The position numbers and the translations under genes were made by a program. This document shows, in pieces, positions 9,101 to 17,807 of a stretch of 64,000 nt of DNA (position 1 is the stretch's first letter; every line of letters starts with the position of its first letter). Source of the DNA: Sediminicola sp963974715 (lineage in GTDB: Bacteria; Bacteroidota; Bacteroidia; Flavobacteriales; Flavobacteriaceae); contig CAXBDK010000001.1 of the NCBI GenBank assembly GCA_963974715.1, positions 62,001-126,000 of the forward strand, in the 5' to 3' direction. The notes beneath the pieces were generated by a model. The model ran no database searches. It saw nothing but the letters and a program-made list of their open reading frames with translations, and was not told the DNA's origin.

Positions 9101-10463
9101 TCAGCTGCCCAAAAAAGGCCGCATTCATCATCTTTTTGGAAGCTTTGGAAGCGATCCCGTCACGTGTTTCCCTGTTCATGGTTTTCTTTTTGGAGAGGTA
9201 CCCGTACATTAGGAAAACAGTGCTTTCCACAATTATGACAGCCCCATCCACGATAATGCCGAAGTCGATCGCCCCCAGGCTCATCAAATTGGCCCAAACA
9301 TCAAAAACGTTCATCAGGATGAAGGCAAACAATAAAGAAAGCGGAATGGTAGAAGCGACGATCAGGCCACCACGCCAATTTCCCAACAGCAGGACCAGCA
9401 CGAAAATGACGATCAGGCCACCTTCCATCAGGTTTCCCGTTACCGTTCCAGTGGTCTTGGCGATCAGTTCGCTACGGTCAAGAAAAGGCATAATGGTAAT
9501 TCCTTTTGGAAGGGATTGCTGAATCTGTTCCATGCGCTCCTTTACATTTTGGATGACCTCATTGGAATTTGCCCCTTTCAGCATCAATATCATTCCGCCG
9601 ACTGCCTCCCCTTTTCCATCTTTGGTCAAGGCACCGTAGCGGACGGCACTGCCCATACCGACCGTGCCCACGTCCTTTACTTTTATGGGGATGCCATTGG
9701 AGTTCTTGACCACCATGTTCTCGATATCGTCTACAGTTCTGGCCAGACCTTCGCCACGGATAAAAATCGCCTGATGGTTCCGTTCAATGTAGGCACCGCC
9801 CGTATTCCGGTTGTTGTTTTCCAAGGCGGTATACACCTCCGATATGGTTATCCCCATGGCGCGAAGTTGGTTCGGGTCCACCGACACTTCATATTGCTTT
9901 TGATCGCCCCCAAAAGCATTGACCTCCACTACACCCGGAACCATGGACATTTGTCTACGGACGATCCAATCTTGAACGGTGCGCAGTTCGGTAGGGGAAT
10001 ATTCCTTTTCGGAAGTATCATCCACTTCCAAAATGTATTGATAAATTTCCCCGAGCCCTGTTGTGATAGGGCCCATAGCAGGTACACCGAATCCCATGGG
10101 TATCCGTTCCCGGACTTCCGGTAGTTTTTCGGCCACCAGTTGCCGGGGCAAATAGGTGCCCATGTTGTCATCAAAGACAATGGTTACCACGGATAGACCA
10201 AATCGGGAAACCGAACGGATCTCCTTCACGTTGGGCAGATTGCCCATTGCAATTTCAATGGGATAGGTCACAAACTGTTCCATATCCCCCGTTCCCAAAT
10301 TAGGCGATTGCGTAATGACCTGTACTTGGTTGTTGGTGATGTCGGGCACCGCATCTATGGGTACCTGGGCCATACTCCATATACCTGCTCCAATAAGTGC
10401 AAGCGTGAGCAGACCAATAATAAATTTATTATCGATTGAAAAATCGATGATTTTATCGATCAT
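6126..10463 (-). CDS. czcA: Heavy-metal RND pump fused to a TolC-like outer-membrane factor
   Basis: This 1445-residue protein has residues 1 to about 1040 as a complete HME-type RND transporter with 12 predicted TM segments. In TM4, DFGIIVDGAVIIVES (400-414) resembles the CzcA (Zn/Co/Cd) motif rather than the copper/silver CusA form. From about 1045 there is an internal signal-peptide-like stretch (VKATTVLCILFATGMQAQ). It is followed by an OEP/TolC-like domain with long coiled-coil repeats to the end. Fusions of this kind are known in Bacteroidota, and the reading frame is uninterrupted, so it is not a frameshift artefact. It supplies both pump and channel for metal export across both membranes. 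Confidence 0.93.
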   Translation of the reverse strand: MIDKIIDFSIDNKFIIGLLTLALIGAGIWSMAQVPIDAVPDITNNQVQVITQSPNLGTGDMEQFVTYPIEIAMGNLPNVKEIRSVSRFGLSVVTIVFDDNMGTYLPRQLVAEKLPEVRERIPMGFGVPAMGPITTGLGEIYQYILEVDDTSEKEYSPTELRTVQDWIVRRQMSMVPGVVEVNAFGGDQKQYEVSVDPNQLRAMGITISEVYTALENNNRNTGGAYIERNHQAIFIRGEGLARTVDDIENMVVKNSNGIPIKVKDVGTVGMGSAVRYGALTKDGKGEAVGGMILMLKGANSNEVIQNVKERMEQIQQSLPKGITIMPFLDRSELIAKTTGTVTGNLMEGGLIVIFVLVLLLGNWRGGLIVASTIPLSLLFAFILMNVFDVWANLMSLGAIDFGIIVDGAVIIVESTVFLMYGYLSKKKTMNRETRDGIASKASKKMMNAAFFGQLIILIVFLPILALEGVEGKMFRPMALTFIFAMIGAMLLCLTYVPMICALFLRAPKNNKNSWGDKFVFWIERRYEPLLTKSLNKGKPIIGTAIGLFAIAVVVFAQMGGEFIPQLDEGDIAFHAILKPGSSLSETIGTTTKIESIVKAEFPEVETIISRIGVADVPTDPMPMDIADVFVILGPKDEWVSARSKEEMVMKMKEAISIVPGVNYEFTQPIEMRFNELLTGVREDVAIKLFGEDLDILASKAEEMGKIIASVPGVADMKVEATEGLPQITIHYDRHKVAQYGLQIDQLNGVVQAAFAGGQAGVIFEGEKRFGLVLRLREESRKDINDIKNLFITLPNGSQIPLREIADISYETGPMQIGRDNTNRRTYVGINIRDRDVKSVVEDIKGKLGTNFELPAGYYIRYGGAFENLERASMRLRTVVPIALLLIFILIYFALKSVPQTIMIYLAIPMATIGGVFALWSRDMPFSISAGVGFIVLFGVAVLNSLVMISGLNELKEEGVTDLKERIVKGTKRRIRPIMLTALTDILGFLPMAISSSPGAEVQRPLATVVIGGLITSTLLTLFILPIFYQWVERRSARVRDNTKWVKATTVLCILFATGMQAQQLPTDSLPMVSLEQAVAISKEHYPLLKADRLKIEKQTALKTNAYDFGNTQVFTGGEEINGDQGIYTTIGVGQQNIDLFGIGPKKRLQQQRVQLAEANLDLSELQVEQEVKKAWSETFLAKRKLVLYKELDSIYGKFLTAIELNLEVEAISRLEFTSAKNQALQIGNELIKAESDYSISLQQLNLWLASKTIYTVPDELHEPKLTVLETDFQIRQHPEFRLSENKIAESEADFNAANADLLPKFSIQGGLQQINGNSGFQSYQAGVSVPLFSGPERGRRKAAKLEMEIAATNADFKRQHLLSEYGQALQAYQKWLTSWRFYHGKALPLAKEQRTGALYAYTEGAVDYAAFTQMIGDAIKTEMDALETLDNYLKSVFKLQYYTNL

Positions 10464-10562
10464 TTGAGAAGGGCATTTTTCGGTTAAAAATGAAGCTGTG
10501 CTTCCCTCGGAAATCGAAGGAAAACTTAAAAAAGGGCATACGGATCCCTCACTAAAACCGAA

Positions 10563-10874
10563 TTATGCGCGGGGAGGCTGGAAAAGGGAAGGATGGATGT
10601 CCTTGCCCAAACTATCGAAATGAAAAAAGAGTTCTTGTGCAACGGGTTGTCGGATCGTTTTAAAAACGGTCGGGCCCATATCTATTGTGTGCGAATGGCA
10701 GCAATGGCATTGGCAGAAAGGGGAACACAGATCACCGGAACCGTGTGGATGTTCTTCACCGAACCCGTTCACAGCGATCATTGGCCCGTCATCATCAGTA
10801 CCCTCCATATCGCTGCATGGCACTATGTTCAGTGCCAAAAAGTAAAAGGATAATATGACGGTAATCAATTTCAC
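10563..10874 (-). CDS. Small exported Cys/His-rich protein (DUF6660-like)
   Basis: This 103-residue protein has an N-terminal signal or TM segment (MKLITVILSFYFLALNIVPC) and a dense Cys/His cluster, LCSPFCQCHCCHSHTID, near residues 47-63. It is the first gene of the efflux operon, 99 bp upstream of the RND gene. Short Cys/His-rich proteins like this commonly precede CzcA/CusA genes in Bacteroidota. From its composition it probably binds metal in the periplasm, acting as a chaperone or sensor. The family name is given from memory of size and context, and the function is inferred. Confidence 0.7.
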   Translation of the reverse strand: MKLITVILSFYFLALNIVPCSDMEGTDDDGPMIAVNGFGEEHPHGSGDLCSPFCQCHCCHSHTIDMGPTVFKTIRQPVAQELFFHFDSLGKDIHPSLFQPPRA

Positions 10875-11057
10875 GATACAAAGATAGGCAGATTATGATG
10901 CAACCAAGTTGCAAATGATAAGTGATCGAACAAGGCCATAAGATAATCTTTGGCATGCCCGATCACTATTTTATCCCAGCGAAGAACTTCCTAGCAAGCC
11001 CGTGTGGCATAGAGCGGATAACCGAATCCCAGCCTATGTTCCGGCCCATAGGAAATC

Positions 11058-12200
11058 TTACTTAACGGGACCATTTGAAGACGAAATGGCCTTTAGGATC
11101 TTGTGGTAAATATCATTGTTTTCATAGATGCCCTGAAAATTTACCGCGCCCTTTCCTTTGGCGAATACCGGGATCAATTCCCCGCTATGCTGGTCCGAGT
11201 TAAAATAGACAGCAACCTTTTGGGGCACCTCTTTTTGTTTTCCGGTAGTCTTATCCTTTTCATAAAATTTGCCTATGCTCACCCCACCCGTTTCATGATC
11301 TGCGGTAACCACCAATAAGGTATTTGGATGTGTTTCCACATAATCCAGGACCGCTCCCAAAGTGTCATCGAAGTCCCTCACTTCCCCAATCATCATCTCG
11401 GCATTTTCATCATGCCCCCCCCAATCGATATAGGAACCCTCTATCATCATAAAAAAGGGCTTTTCGCTATGTTCAAAATAGTTAAGGGCACTTATACTGG
11501 CCTCTTTTAAAAAATCCCCTCTTCCATCGATTACGGAGGGCAGGCCTTCGTCCGCAATAATAAAGGCGTTCTGTTTTTCCGGTATCGGTTTTGAAAGGGC
11601 CAAGGTATCAAGGTGATAATCTTTATCGATCAGTTCCTTAAAAAAGTCCTTGCCGTCGCTCCTTTGATCAAAATATTTCCTTCCCCCGCCCGCAAGAAAA
11701 TCGATGTCGGCATTTACCAGTTGTTCGGCGATCTTCTCGTGCAGGTCGCGATCTTTTACATGCGCATAAAAGCTGGCGGGCGTGGCATGGGTAATGGACG
11801 TAAGGCTTATAAGTCCGGTTTGGTACCCCCGTTTTTTAAGAAGTTCCAAAATGGTCTCTTTGGGAACGGTATCCCTAGAAACGCCAATGGCCCGTTTATA
11901 GGTTTTCTCCCCGATCGAAAAGGCCGTTGCCCCCGCTGCGGAATCGGTTATCCAATGGCTGACGGAAGCCGATCTGTGCAGGCCAATACTTTCAAAACGT
12001 TCAAAATTCGGAGTTTCTTCCCCGAAATAAAAGGCAGTGGAAATCTGTGGGATGCCCATTCCGTCACCGATCATCAGGATCACACTTAATGGTTCTTCCT
12101 TTTTGGAGTTGTTTTCCGTGGGGGTGGTGGTGGAGGTTGCTTTACAACCAAATTGAAGTAGGACCAGGAATAGTACAAATAGTCTGAATGTTGAATTCAT
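11058..12200 (-). CDS. Alkaline phosphatase, lipoprotein
   Basis: This 380-residue protein has a lipobox (LLQFGCKAT, Cys19), which places it on the periplasmic or surface side of a membrane. The alkaline phosphatase fold is shown by MIGDGMG (first metal Asp), TDSAAGATAFS (nucleophile Ser), SYIDWGGHDEN and TADHETGG (metal His/Asp). It hydrolyses phosphate monoesters using Zn/Mg. It lies downstream of the SusC/SusD pair on the same strand, but a hairpin at 12236-12265 separates them. It may therefore be transcribed on its own while being functionally linked to uptake of a phosphorylated compound. Confidence 0.9.
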   Translation of the reverse strand: MNSTFRLFVLFLVLLQFGCKATSTTTPTENNSKKEEPLSVILMIGDGMGIPQISTAFYFGEETPNFERFESIGLHRSASVSHWITDSAAGATAFSIGEKTYKRAIGVSRDTVPKETILELLKKRGYQTGLISLTSITHATPASFYAHVKDRDLHEKIAEQLVNADIDFLAGGGRKYFDQRSDGKDFFKELIDKDYHLDTLALSKPIPEKQNAFIIADEGLPSVIDGRGDFLKEASISALNYFEHSEKPFFMMIEGSYIDWGGHDENAEMMIGEVRDFDDTLGAVLDYVETHPNTLLVVTADHETGGVSIGKFYEKDKTTGKQKEVPQKVAVYFNSDQHSGELIPVFAKGKGAVNFQGIYENNDIYHKILKAISSSNGPVK

Positions 12201-12235
12201 TTGTTTTTCAAGATTTCAAGATGTAAAAAATAAAA

Positions 12236-12265
12236 TACGGCAAGGAATTTTAGTTCCTTGCCGTA
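12236..12265 (-). terminator. Rho-independent terminator after susD
   Basis: This is a perfect 12-bp stem (arms 12236-12247 and 12254-12265) with a six-base loop. On the minus strand it is followed by a T-rich run (TTTTATTTTTT). It sits between the susD stop codon and the phosphatase start codon. Confidence 0.8.
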
Positions 12266-12285
12266 CTTTTAAATTGATAAAAATG

Positions 12286-14028
12286 TTAATAGCCTGGGTT
12301 CTGTTCCAAAAATCCGTCAATTCCGGAAGCTGCATCCACTGCGCTCTGCGGTATGGGGAACAACCTCTTGTTTACATCGGAATCGGTCTTTTCCGTCCAA
12401 GTATCCTCATATTTCCCGAAGCGGATCTGGTCACCACGTCTAAAGCCTTCCCAATACAGTTCAAACCCACGTTCGCGGAACATGATGTCGAGGTCAATGG
12501 AAGTCAGGGCAGGAGGTGTTTGTGCCGGGCGTGCGGTTCTGGACGCCCTTACAAAGTTCACATCGGCCAAGGCCCCGGCGGTATCGCCGTTTCTCAATTT
12601 TGCCTCGGCGCGCATTAGGTAGATTTCCGCCAAACGCATCATTACAAGATCCACACTGCTGAACGTATTGGCATTTGCGGAGGTACGGCTAAACTGATAT
12701 TTGGAAACCCGATATCCCGTATTGTGATAGGAACCTTCATTGGTAAAGTCAATTTGCTCCGTATGGTTCACATATGCCACGTCGCGATCTGGGCCATTTC
12801 CTTTTATTTGTTTTACCGGATAGATGCGAACACCTTCATCGCAGGTTATGAACGCACCAGCGGCATCCTTTCTGGGTCCCCATTGGACCCCACGTAGAAT
12901 CCCCCTATTCATTTCATAGGTGGCCACGTCCGCACAGTAGTAGTGGTCCTCATCGTTTAAAGGGGACAGGCCCGTAAGATCCTGTAATTCCTCTGGAATC
13001 TGTTGGTTCTGTTGGTAAAAACGCGCATCCGCTTCGGCAGGGTCCTCATTGCCATAGGCCGATACCCAGGTCTGGTAAAAATCAGGGGTGATCGCAGGAC
13101 CATCGGTTCCATCGGAACTTGGAAACTCCAGCCTTCCCCAGACGGAACCCGCAATTGACCAGTAGGTCCAACGGCTTTCCTCATTTTCCAATACCCCTCG
13201 CTGATCTACGGCAAAGATAAGCTCAGAATTGCTGTTGTTATCATCATTGAACAGATCAAAATATTCGGGTGACAATCCAAAATTCCCTGAATTGATAATA
13301 TTGTCGGCGTAATCTATTACCAGATCCATATCCTCCGTTGTAAAGTTGGGCGTACCATAAGGGTCACGATATACGGCGGCGTTCAGGTGAAGTCGCGCCA
13401 ATAGCCCCCATACGGCAGCTTGGGTCATCCTGCCCGGGCCTTTGTCCTTATTGATCACATCCACTACGGACAACAGTTCGCTTTGGATATAATCAATGGC
13501 GTCCTGGGTCCTTAACACTTCCGAAAGTTGCGTGGAAGATTCCTTTCTTAGGACAATGCCCCAACTGTCCAACAGCAACATGTTCAAATAGGCCCTTAGC
13601 GCCTTCATTTCGTAAAGCGCGGCAGCGGCCTCCGTATTTCCTTCATCGGCCAAAGGGGTCAACACCTCAATAGCGGACAGGGTCCTGGAGATATTGGTGG
13701 TCAGTTCGTTCCAGCTACTGCCCACAAGGTCGTTACTTGGGGTATATGTATGCGCGTTGGTAGCCAAGAATTTACCACCATCGAACCAGTCTACACCCCC
13801 CCTGTAAGGAAGAATGGCCTCATCCGAGGGAATAAGCTGTAACCCGTAATAATTGGTATGTCTCCAGGTCCATGCTATATATCCATAAGCCGGGGCAATG
13901 GCCCCACTGATCACTTCTGCTTGGGCCCCCGTTAGGGTCTCGTCGTACAATTCCTCTTCCAGGTCGGTACAGTTCCAGTTCAACAGGGAACAGAATACCA
14001 ATGTTGTGATAAAAAAGTTATTTTTCAT
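12286..14028 (-). CDS. SusD/RagB-family outer-membrane nutrient-binding lipoprotein
   Basis: This 580-residue protein has a lipobox-like start (LLNWNCTDLEE, Cys20). It has the TPR-rich SusD body and the family C-terminal sequences (RLAEIYLMRAEA, FRERGFELYWEGFRRGDQIRFG). It is the surface lipoprotein lid of a SusCD transporter, capturing substrate and docking on the SusC barrel. It is 17 bp downstream of the SusC gene, forming the usual pair. There are no glycoside hydrolases nearby, so this pair may import a peptide or phosphorylated compound rather than a polysaccharide. That is an inference from context only. Confidence 0.94.
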   Translation of the reverse strand: MKNNFFITTLVFCSLLNWNCTDLEEELYDETLTGAQAEVISGAIAPAYGYIAWTWRHTNYYGLQLIPSDEAILPYRGGVDWFDGGKFLATNAHTYTPSNDLVGSSWNELTTNISRTLSAIEVLTPLADEGNTEAAAALYEMKALRAYLNMLLLDSWGIVLRKESSTQLSEVLRTQDAIDYIQSELLSVVDVINKDKGPGRMTQAAVWGLLARLHLNAAVYRDPYGTPNFTTEDMDLVIDYADNIINSGNFGLSPEYFDLFNDDNNSNSELIFAVDQRGVLENEESRWTYWSIAGSVWGRLEFPSSDGTDGPAITPDFYQTWVSAYGNEDPAEADARFYQQNQQIPEELQDLTGLSPLNDEDHYYCADVATYEMNRGILRGVQWGPRKDAAGAFITCDEGVRIYPVKQIKGNGPDRDVAYVNHTEQIDFTNEGSYHNTGYRVSKYQFSRTSANANTFSSVDLVMMRLAEIYLMRAEAKLRNGDTAGALADVNFVRASRTARPAQTPPALTSIDLDIMFRERGFELYWEGFRRGDQIRFGKYEDTWTEKTDSDVNKRLFPIPQSAVDAASGIDGFLEQNPGY

Positions 14029-14045
14029 TATAGCGATTTTTTTTA

Positions 14046-17015
14046 TTAGAATGATAGGTTTAAGCCCAATAACACGGTCCTAGGGGAAGGATATGTGAAA
14101 CGGTCTATTCCGAAGGTCTGGATACCATCTATGGTATTTCCCGTATTGATCTCTGGATCAAAGCCGGAATAATCGGTGATCACGAACAGGTTCTGGCCCG
14201 TAAGGGTAAAACGGACATTGTTCACCAACTCTCCCAAACCAAGTTTTTGCGGACGTATGTTATACCCCAAGGTAGCATTGTTCAAGCGAAGGAAGCTGCC
14301 ATCCTCCAAATAACGTGTGGAAACCTCGTTGGAGTTGCTATTGTCCTCGTTGGGGAACTGTGTGGCAAAATCGGTAGCGTTCAAATTTCTGCTCAACTGT
14401 CCTTTTGAAAATAGGGACAGCGCGGTATGGTTAAAGATCTTATTGCCCGAAACGCCATTAAAATTAAGGCTTAGGTCAAAGTCTTTATAGTTCATCTTAA
14501 AGTAGAAGGCATACAATATATCCGGAAGGGCGCTGCCCACTGCGATACGGTCATCGTCCAAAATTGCCCCATCTCCGTTCACGTCCCTGAACTGGTTTAG
14601 ACCATCGGCCCCTATTCCGACAAATTCCTTCATATAAAAGGTACCCACGGGCTCGTTGTTCAAATAACCGTTGATGGTAGCCCCGGTCTGTCCTGCGCCC
14701 TGTGCGGCACCCGTGGTTATGACGGCGAATTGGGAATCGGTCACCTTGTTTTCTATATAGCTCATGTTCCCCCCAAAATTGAACATCAGGTCCTCCCCGA
14801 GCAATAACCTGTAATCCAATGCCAATTCTATTCCGGTATTTTTTATTTCCATATCCGGAATGTTGGTCCAGATTTTTGTGGTCGGCTGGATGGGATCGAT
14901 CCGATTGGCCAGTAGGACCACATCGCTGGTCACCTTGTTAAAATAGTCAAGGGTACCCGTTATTTTATTGCCGAAGAGGCCAAAATCCAATCCCACGTTG
15001 GTCTGGGTGGACACTTCCCATTTTAGGTCGGGATTGGCCGTACGTACCGGAACCGTACCAAAAGGATAGTCATCAATGGTATCGGCATTTGGATCCAGGG
15101 GATAGGAGTCGTTACCGCCCTTACTATCCGTATAACTTGCCAAGCTCACCTTGCTATCAATACCTTCCTGGTTCCCGGTCTGTCCCCAAGAGGCACGCAA
15201 CTTTAAATTGTTGATCACACTGCTGTTCGCAAGAATATCTTCCTTACTGATGTTCCAGCCAAGGGCCACCGATGGGAAATACCCATATTTATTGTTGGCC
15301 CCGAACTTTGAAGATCCGTCGGCACGCATGGTGGCGGTCAACAGGTACTTGTCCGCATACCCATAATTGAGCCTTCCAAAATAGGATTGGAGTTCATTTT
15401 GATAGGCAAAGCTGCTTAGGACAGTGGGATTTTCCTCACTACTGATCTGGTCCTGAAATTTGGGATCGATATCGTTAAGGGCAAAGCCCCTCATATCAAA
15501 GCGTTTTTGTTGTACGTATACTTTTTGGTAGGAGTGCCCTGCCAGCATCGTAAAATTATGGTCCCCTTGGTTATAGGTATAGGTCAGGGTGTTCTCTACC
15601 AAGGAATTTCTATTGGTGGTATAATAAGTACTTAAGGTACCCTCAACAAGGCTCTCCAATAGGGCATAGGGTTTGGTCTGTACATCCCGCTCCGTAGTGG
15701 AATAATCCACCCCAAGGTTGGCCCTATAGGTAAACCCTTTCAAGATTTCGATGGAAGGGGCGATATTTGCCAACATTCGGTTGCTGTTGGCCACATCTGA
15801 ATAGATCTGGTTGCGGACAATCGGATTCAATCGGTCATCGAACAAGGTAGGTTCCCCATTTGTATAGACCGGGATGGTAGGGTTCAACTGCAACATATCC
15901 ACGGTCATGTCCCCAATATTGGGCCGATCGTTCACGGTCCTGGAGGCGGTCAGGTTAAAATCAACGTTAAAACGCCCATCAAATGCCTTTTGGTTAAGGT
16001 TTACCCTTCCGGAATACCTTTTTAGGGCACTTTCATTAAAGATCCCCTCTTGGTCGTCCACCCCGGTGGATACGTAGTAGGAAAATTTATCGGCCGCCCC
16101 ACCGCTCATGGAGAAGTTAACGTTTTTGGAAATGGCCGTGCGAGTTAGCTCATCCTGCCAATCGGTATTGGCACCGCCGTCCACCAATACCCCACCTACG
16201 GCCGCGACCTGCTGTCTAAACTCATTGGCGCTGAAGATGTCCATCCTATTGGCCAAGGTAGACATGGCAGTAGAAACCGACAGGTTCATTTCGGCCTTTC
16301 CATCCTTACCTTTTTTGGTGGTGATCACAATTACCCCATTGGCGGCACGCGCCCCATAAATGGCGGCCGCAGAGGCATCCTTTAACACATCCATGGAAGC
16401 GATATCCTGTGGATTGATAAAGTTAAGCGGGTTGGAGGCAACCCCCGTATCGCTGTTGTCCAGTACAAACCCGTCCACTACAAATAGCGGCGTGGTCCCC
16501 GAACGTAAACTTCCAAGTCCACGAATAATAATGTTCTGGGATGCACCGGGCTCCCCACTAACGGAGGTCACATTGACACCGGTTACCTTGCCCTGCAAAA
16601 GCTGGCCGGGGTTGGTGACCACCCCTTTGTTAAAGTCCTCACTTTTTACGGAAGAAATGGAACCTGTTACGTCCGACTTCTTCTGAACGCCGTACCCTAC
16701 GACCACCACATCATCCAGCTGGGATGCATCCGACTCCAGGACCACGTTGATGTCCGAAGTGTTCTGTACCGTTATGGTCTGCGGTTTTGTTCCTAGGTAT
16801 GAAATCTCCAAGATGTCCCCTACCGAGGCATCTATTACAAACCGGCCATCAAAATCGGTAACGACCCCTTTGTTGGTGCCCTTTACCATAATACTGGCAC
16901 CTGGTAGCGGAATGTTTTCCTCATCTGTCACCACTCCGGTAATCTGGGTCTGCGCCCATGCCGTTGCGCAAAACAGGGTTAAAAACGCTAACAATAAAAA
17001 TTTAGATTTCTTCAT
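14046..17015 (-). CDS. SusC/RagA-family TonB-dependent transporter
   Basis: This 989-residue protein has a signal peptide ending near AWAQ. A CarboxypepD_reg-like domain (ITGVVTDEENIPLPGASI...) covers about residues 24-100, followed by the SusC TonB-box-like region LDDVVVVGYGVQKKSDVTGS. A plug domain (IIIRGLGSLRSGTTPLFVVD) and a 22-strand barrel follow, ending in an aromatic residue (LGLNLSF). It actively transports a nutrient across the outer membrane, powered by TonB-ExbBD. It is paired with the SusD gene just downstream. No adjacent ECF sigma/anti-sigma pair or HTCS was seen. Confidence 0.95.
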   Translation of the reverse strand: MKKSKFLLLAFLTLFCATAWAQTQITGVVTDEENIPLPGASIMVKGTNKGVVTDFDGRFVIDASVGDILEISYLGTKPQTITVQNTSDINVVLESDASQLDDVVVVGYGVQKKSDVTGSISSVKSEDFNKGVVTNPGQLLQGKVTGVNVTSVSGEPGASQNIIIRGLGSLRSGTTPLFVVDGFVLDNSDTGVASNPLNFINPQDIASMDVLKDASAAAIYGARAANGVIVITTKKGKDGKAEMNLSVSTAMSTLANRMDIFSANEFRQQVAAVGGVLVDGGANTDWQDELTRTAISKNVNFSMSGGAADKFSYYVSTGVDDQEGIFNESALKRYSGRVNLNQKAFDGRFNVDFNLTASRTVNDRPNIGDMTVDMLQLNPTIPVYTNGEPTLFDDRLNPIVRNQIYSDVANSNRMLANIAPSIEILKGFTYRANLGVDYSTTERDVQTKPYALLESLVEGTLSTYYTTNRNSLVENTLTYTYNQGDHNFTMLAGHSYQKVYVQQKRFDMRGFALNDIDPKFQDQISSEENPTVLSSFAYQNELQSYFGRLNYGYADKYLLTATMRADGSSKFGANNKYGYFPSVALGWNISKEDILANSSVINNLKLRASWGQTGNQEGIDSKVSLASYTDSKGGNDSYPLDPNADTIDDYPFGTVPVRTANPDLKWEVSTQTNVGLDFGLFGNKITGTLDYFNKVTSDVVLLANRIDPIQPTTKIWTNIPDMEIKNTGIELALDYRLLLGEDLMFNFGGNMSYIENKVTDSQFAVITTGAAQGAGQTGATINGYLNNEPVGTFYMKEFVGIGADGLNQFRDVNGDGAILDDDRIAVGSALPDILYAFYFKMNYKDFDLSLNFNGVSGNKIFNHTALSLFSKGQLSRNLNATDFATQFPNEDNSNSNEVSTRYLEDGSFLRLNNATLGYNIRPQKLGLGELVNNVRFTLTGQNLFVITDYSGFDPEINTGNTIDGIQTFGIDRFTYPSPRTVLLGLNLSF

Positions 17016-17807
17016 TTTTGCTCTGGTTGATTAATAATTAAAATAGGTGGACAAATAAAGGGACAGTTGGGTACAATAATGTTATTGGCCTGTGAAGTAT
17101 TCGTTATGATATCTTTTATTGTGGTACCCTTAAACTTCTCCTTTTGTGGCGCTCGGACTTCTCCATTTTTTGGATCTCCAATGATGTTGTTTTCCGGGAA
17201 CCCCAAATAGGGGAATGGCTATTTAGGCATCCTTTTGATGTGCTATCTCAAAAGTTACGGCTCTTTGTAAAGAAATGCATTTGTCATAATTTTAGTCAGT
17301 TAGTTTATTAGTTGACAGAAAAATAATGACAAAAATTCGAAATTGATAAAATAGTGCCATAAATCCGTATGCAAAGCTTTGCATAGATCGGCGGGGATCC
17401 GGACTCGTCCTAAGGATAGATCAGGATAAATTCCTGTGCAAAAAGAGGGGGCGTTATATTTTTTGTCATATGAAAAGGAAGTAGGGACCGCCGAAAAAGT
17501 GTCGCATGCCCAATTTACCTTTTACAAACGATCGGATATCCTAAAGATAACATTGCTGCCCCGTTTTTTAATTTTAATGTCATTACCACGCGCATACCAA
17601 TGCATCCACGGCCTTAAGGGACAGCCAAATATGGTCTGGAACAATGGATACGTTTAGGACATTGTGGTTCCTGGACAACCGTTCATCTAAGGAAGGCGTG
17701 CATTGACAATGCACGTTCACAAGGTGTGAACGGCCCATATGACCTTTTCCATTCTGTAGCACTTTCGGCAAGGTAGGCCCATACGAGCGATCCCCAATAG
17801 GACACCG
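17016..17807. other. Intergenic region between susC and the bestrophin gene
   Basis: This 792-bp stretch has no supportable gene. The susC promoter must lie in the first few hundred bases, but I see no exact TAnnTTTG. Two adjacent perfect hairpins occur at 17698-17714 (arms of 7, loop GAC) and 17714-17732 (arms of 7, loop of 5). They sit just downstream of the bestrophin gene on the minus strand and may stabilise or end its transcript. Short frames here (17436-17657, 17583-17771) have no family features. Confidence 0.4.

Noticed and set aside
6126..10463. RND-TolC join as a missing stop codon or assembly error
   Set aside because: The same fusion layout is known in Bacteroidota and the frame runs without interruption through a coherent linker.
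16735..17035. Plus-strand frames inside the start of susC
   Set aside because: Antisense shadows of the SusC N-terminal domain.
17436..17771. Short frames in the susC-bestrophin gap
   Set aside because: Composition and lack of any domain or start context; two hairpins in the region explain the pattern better.
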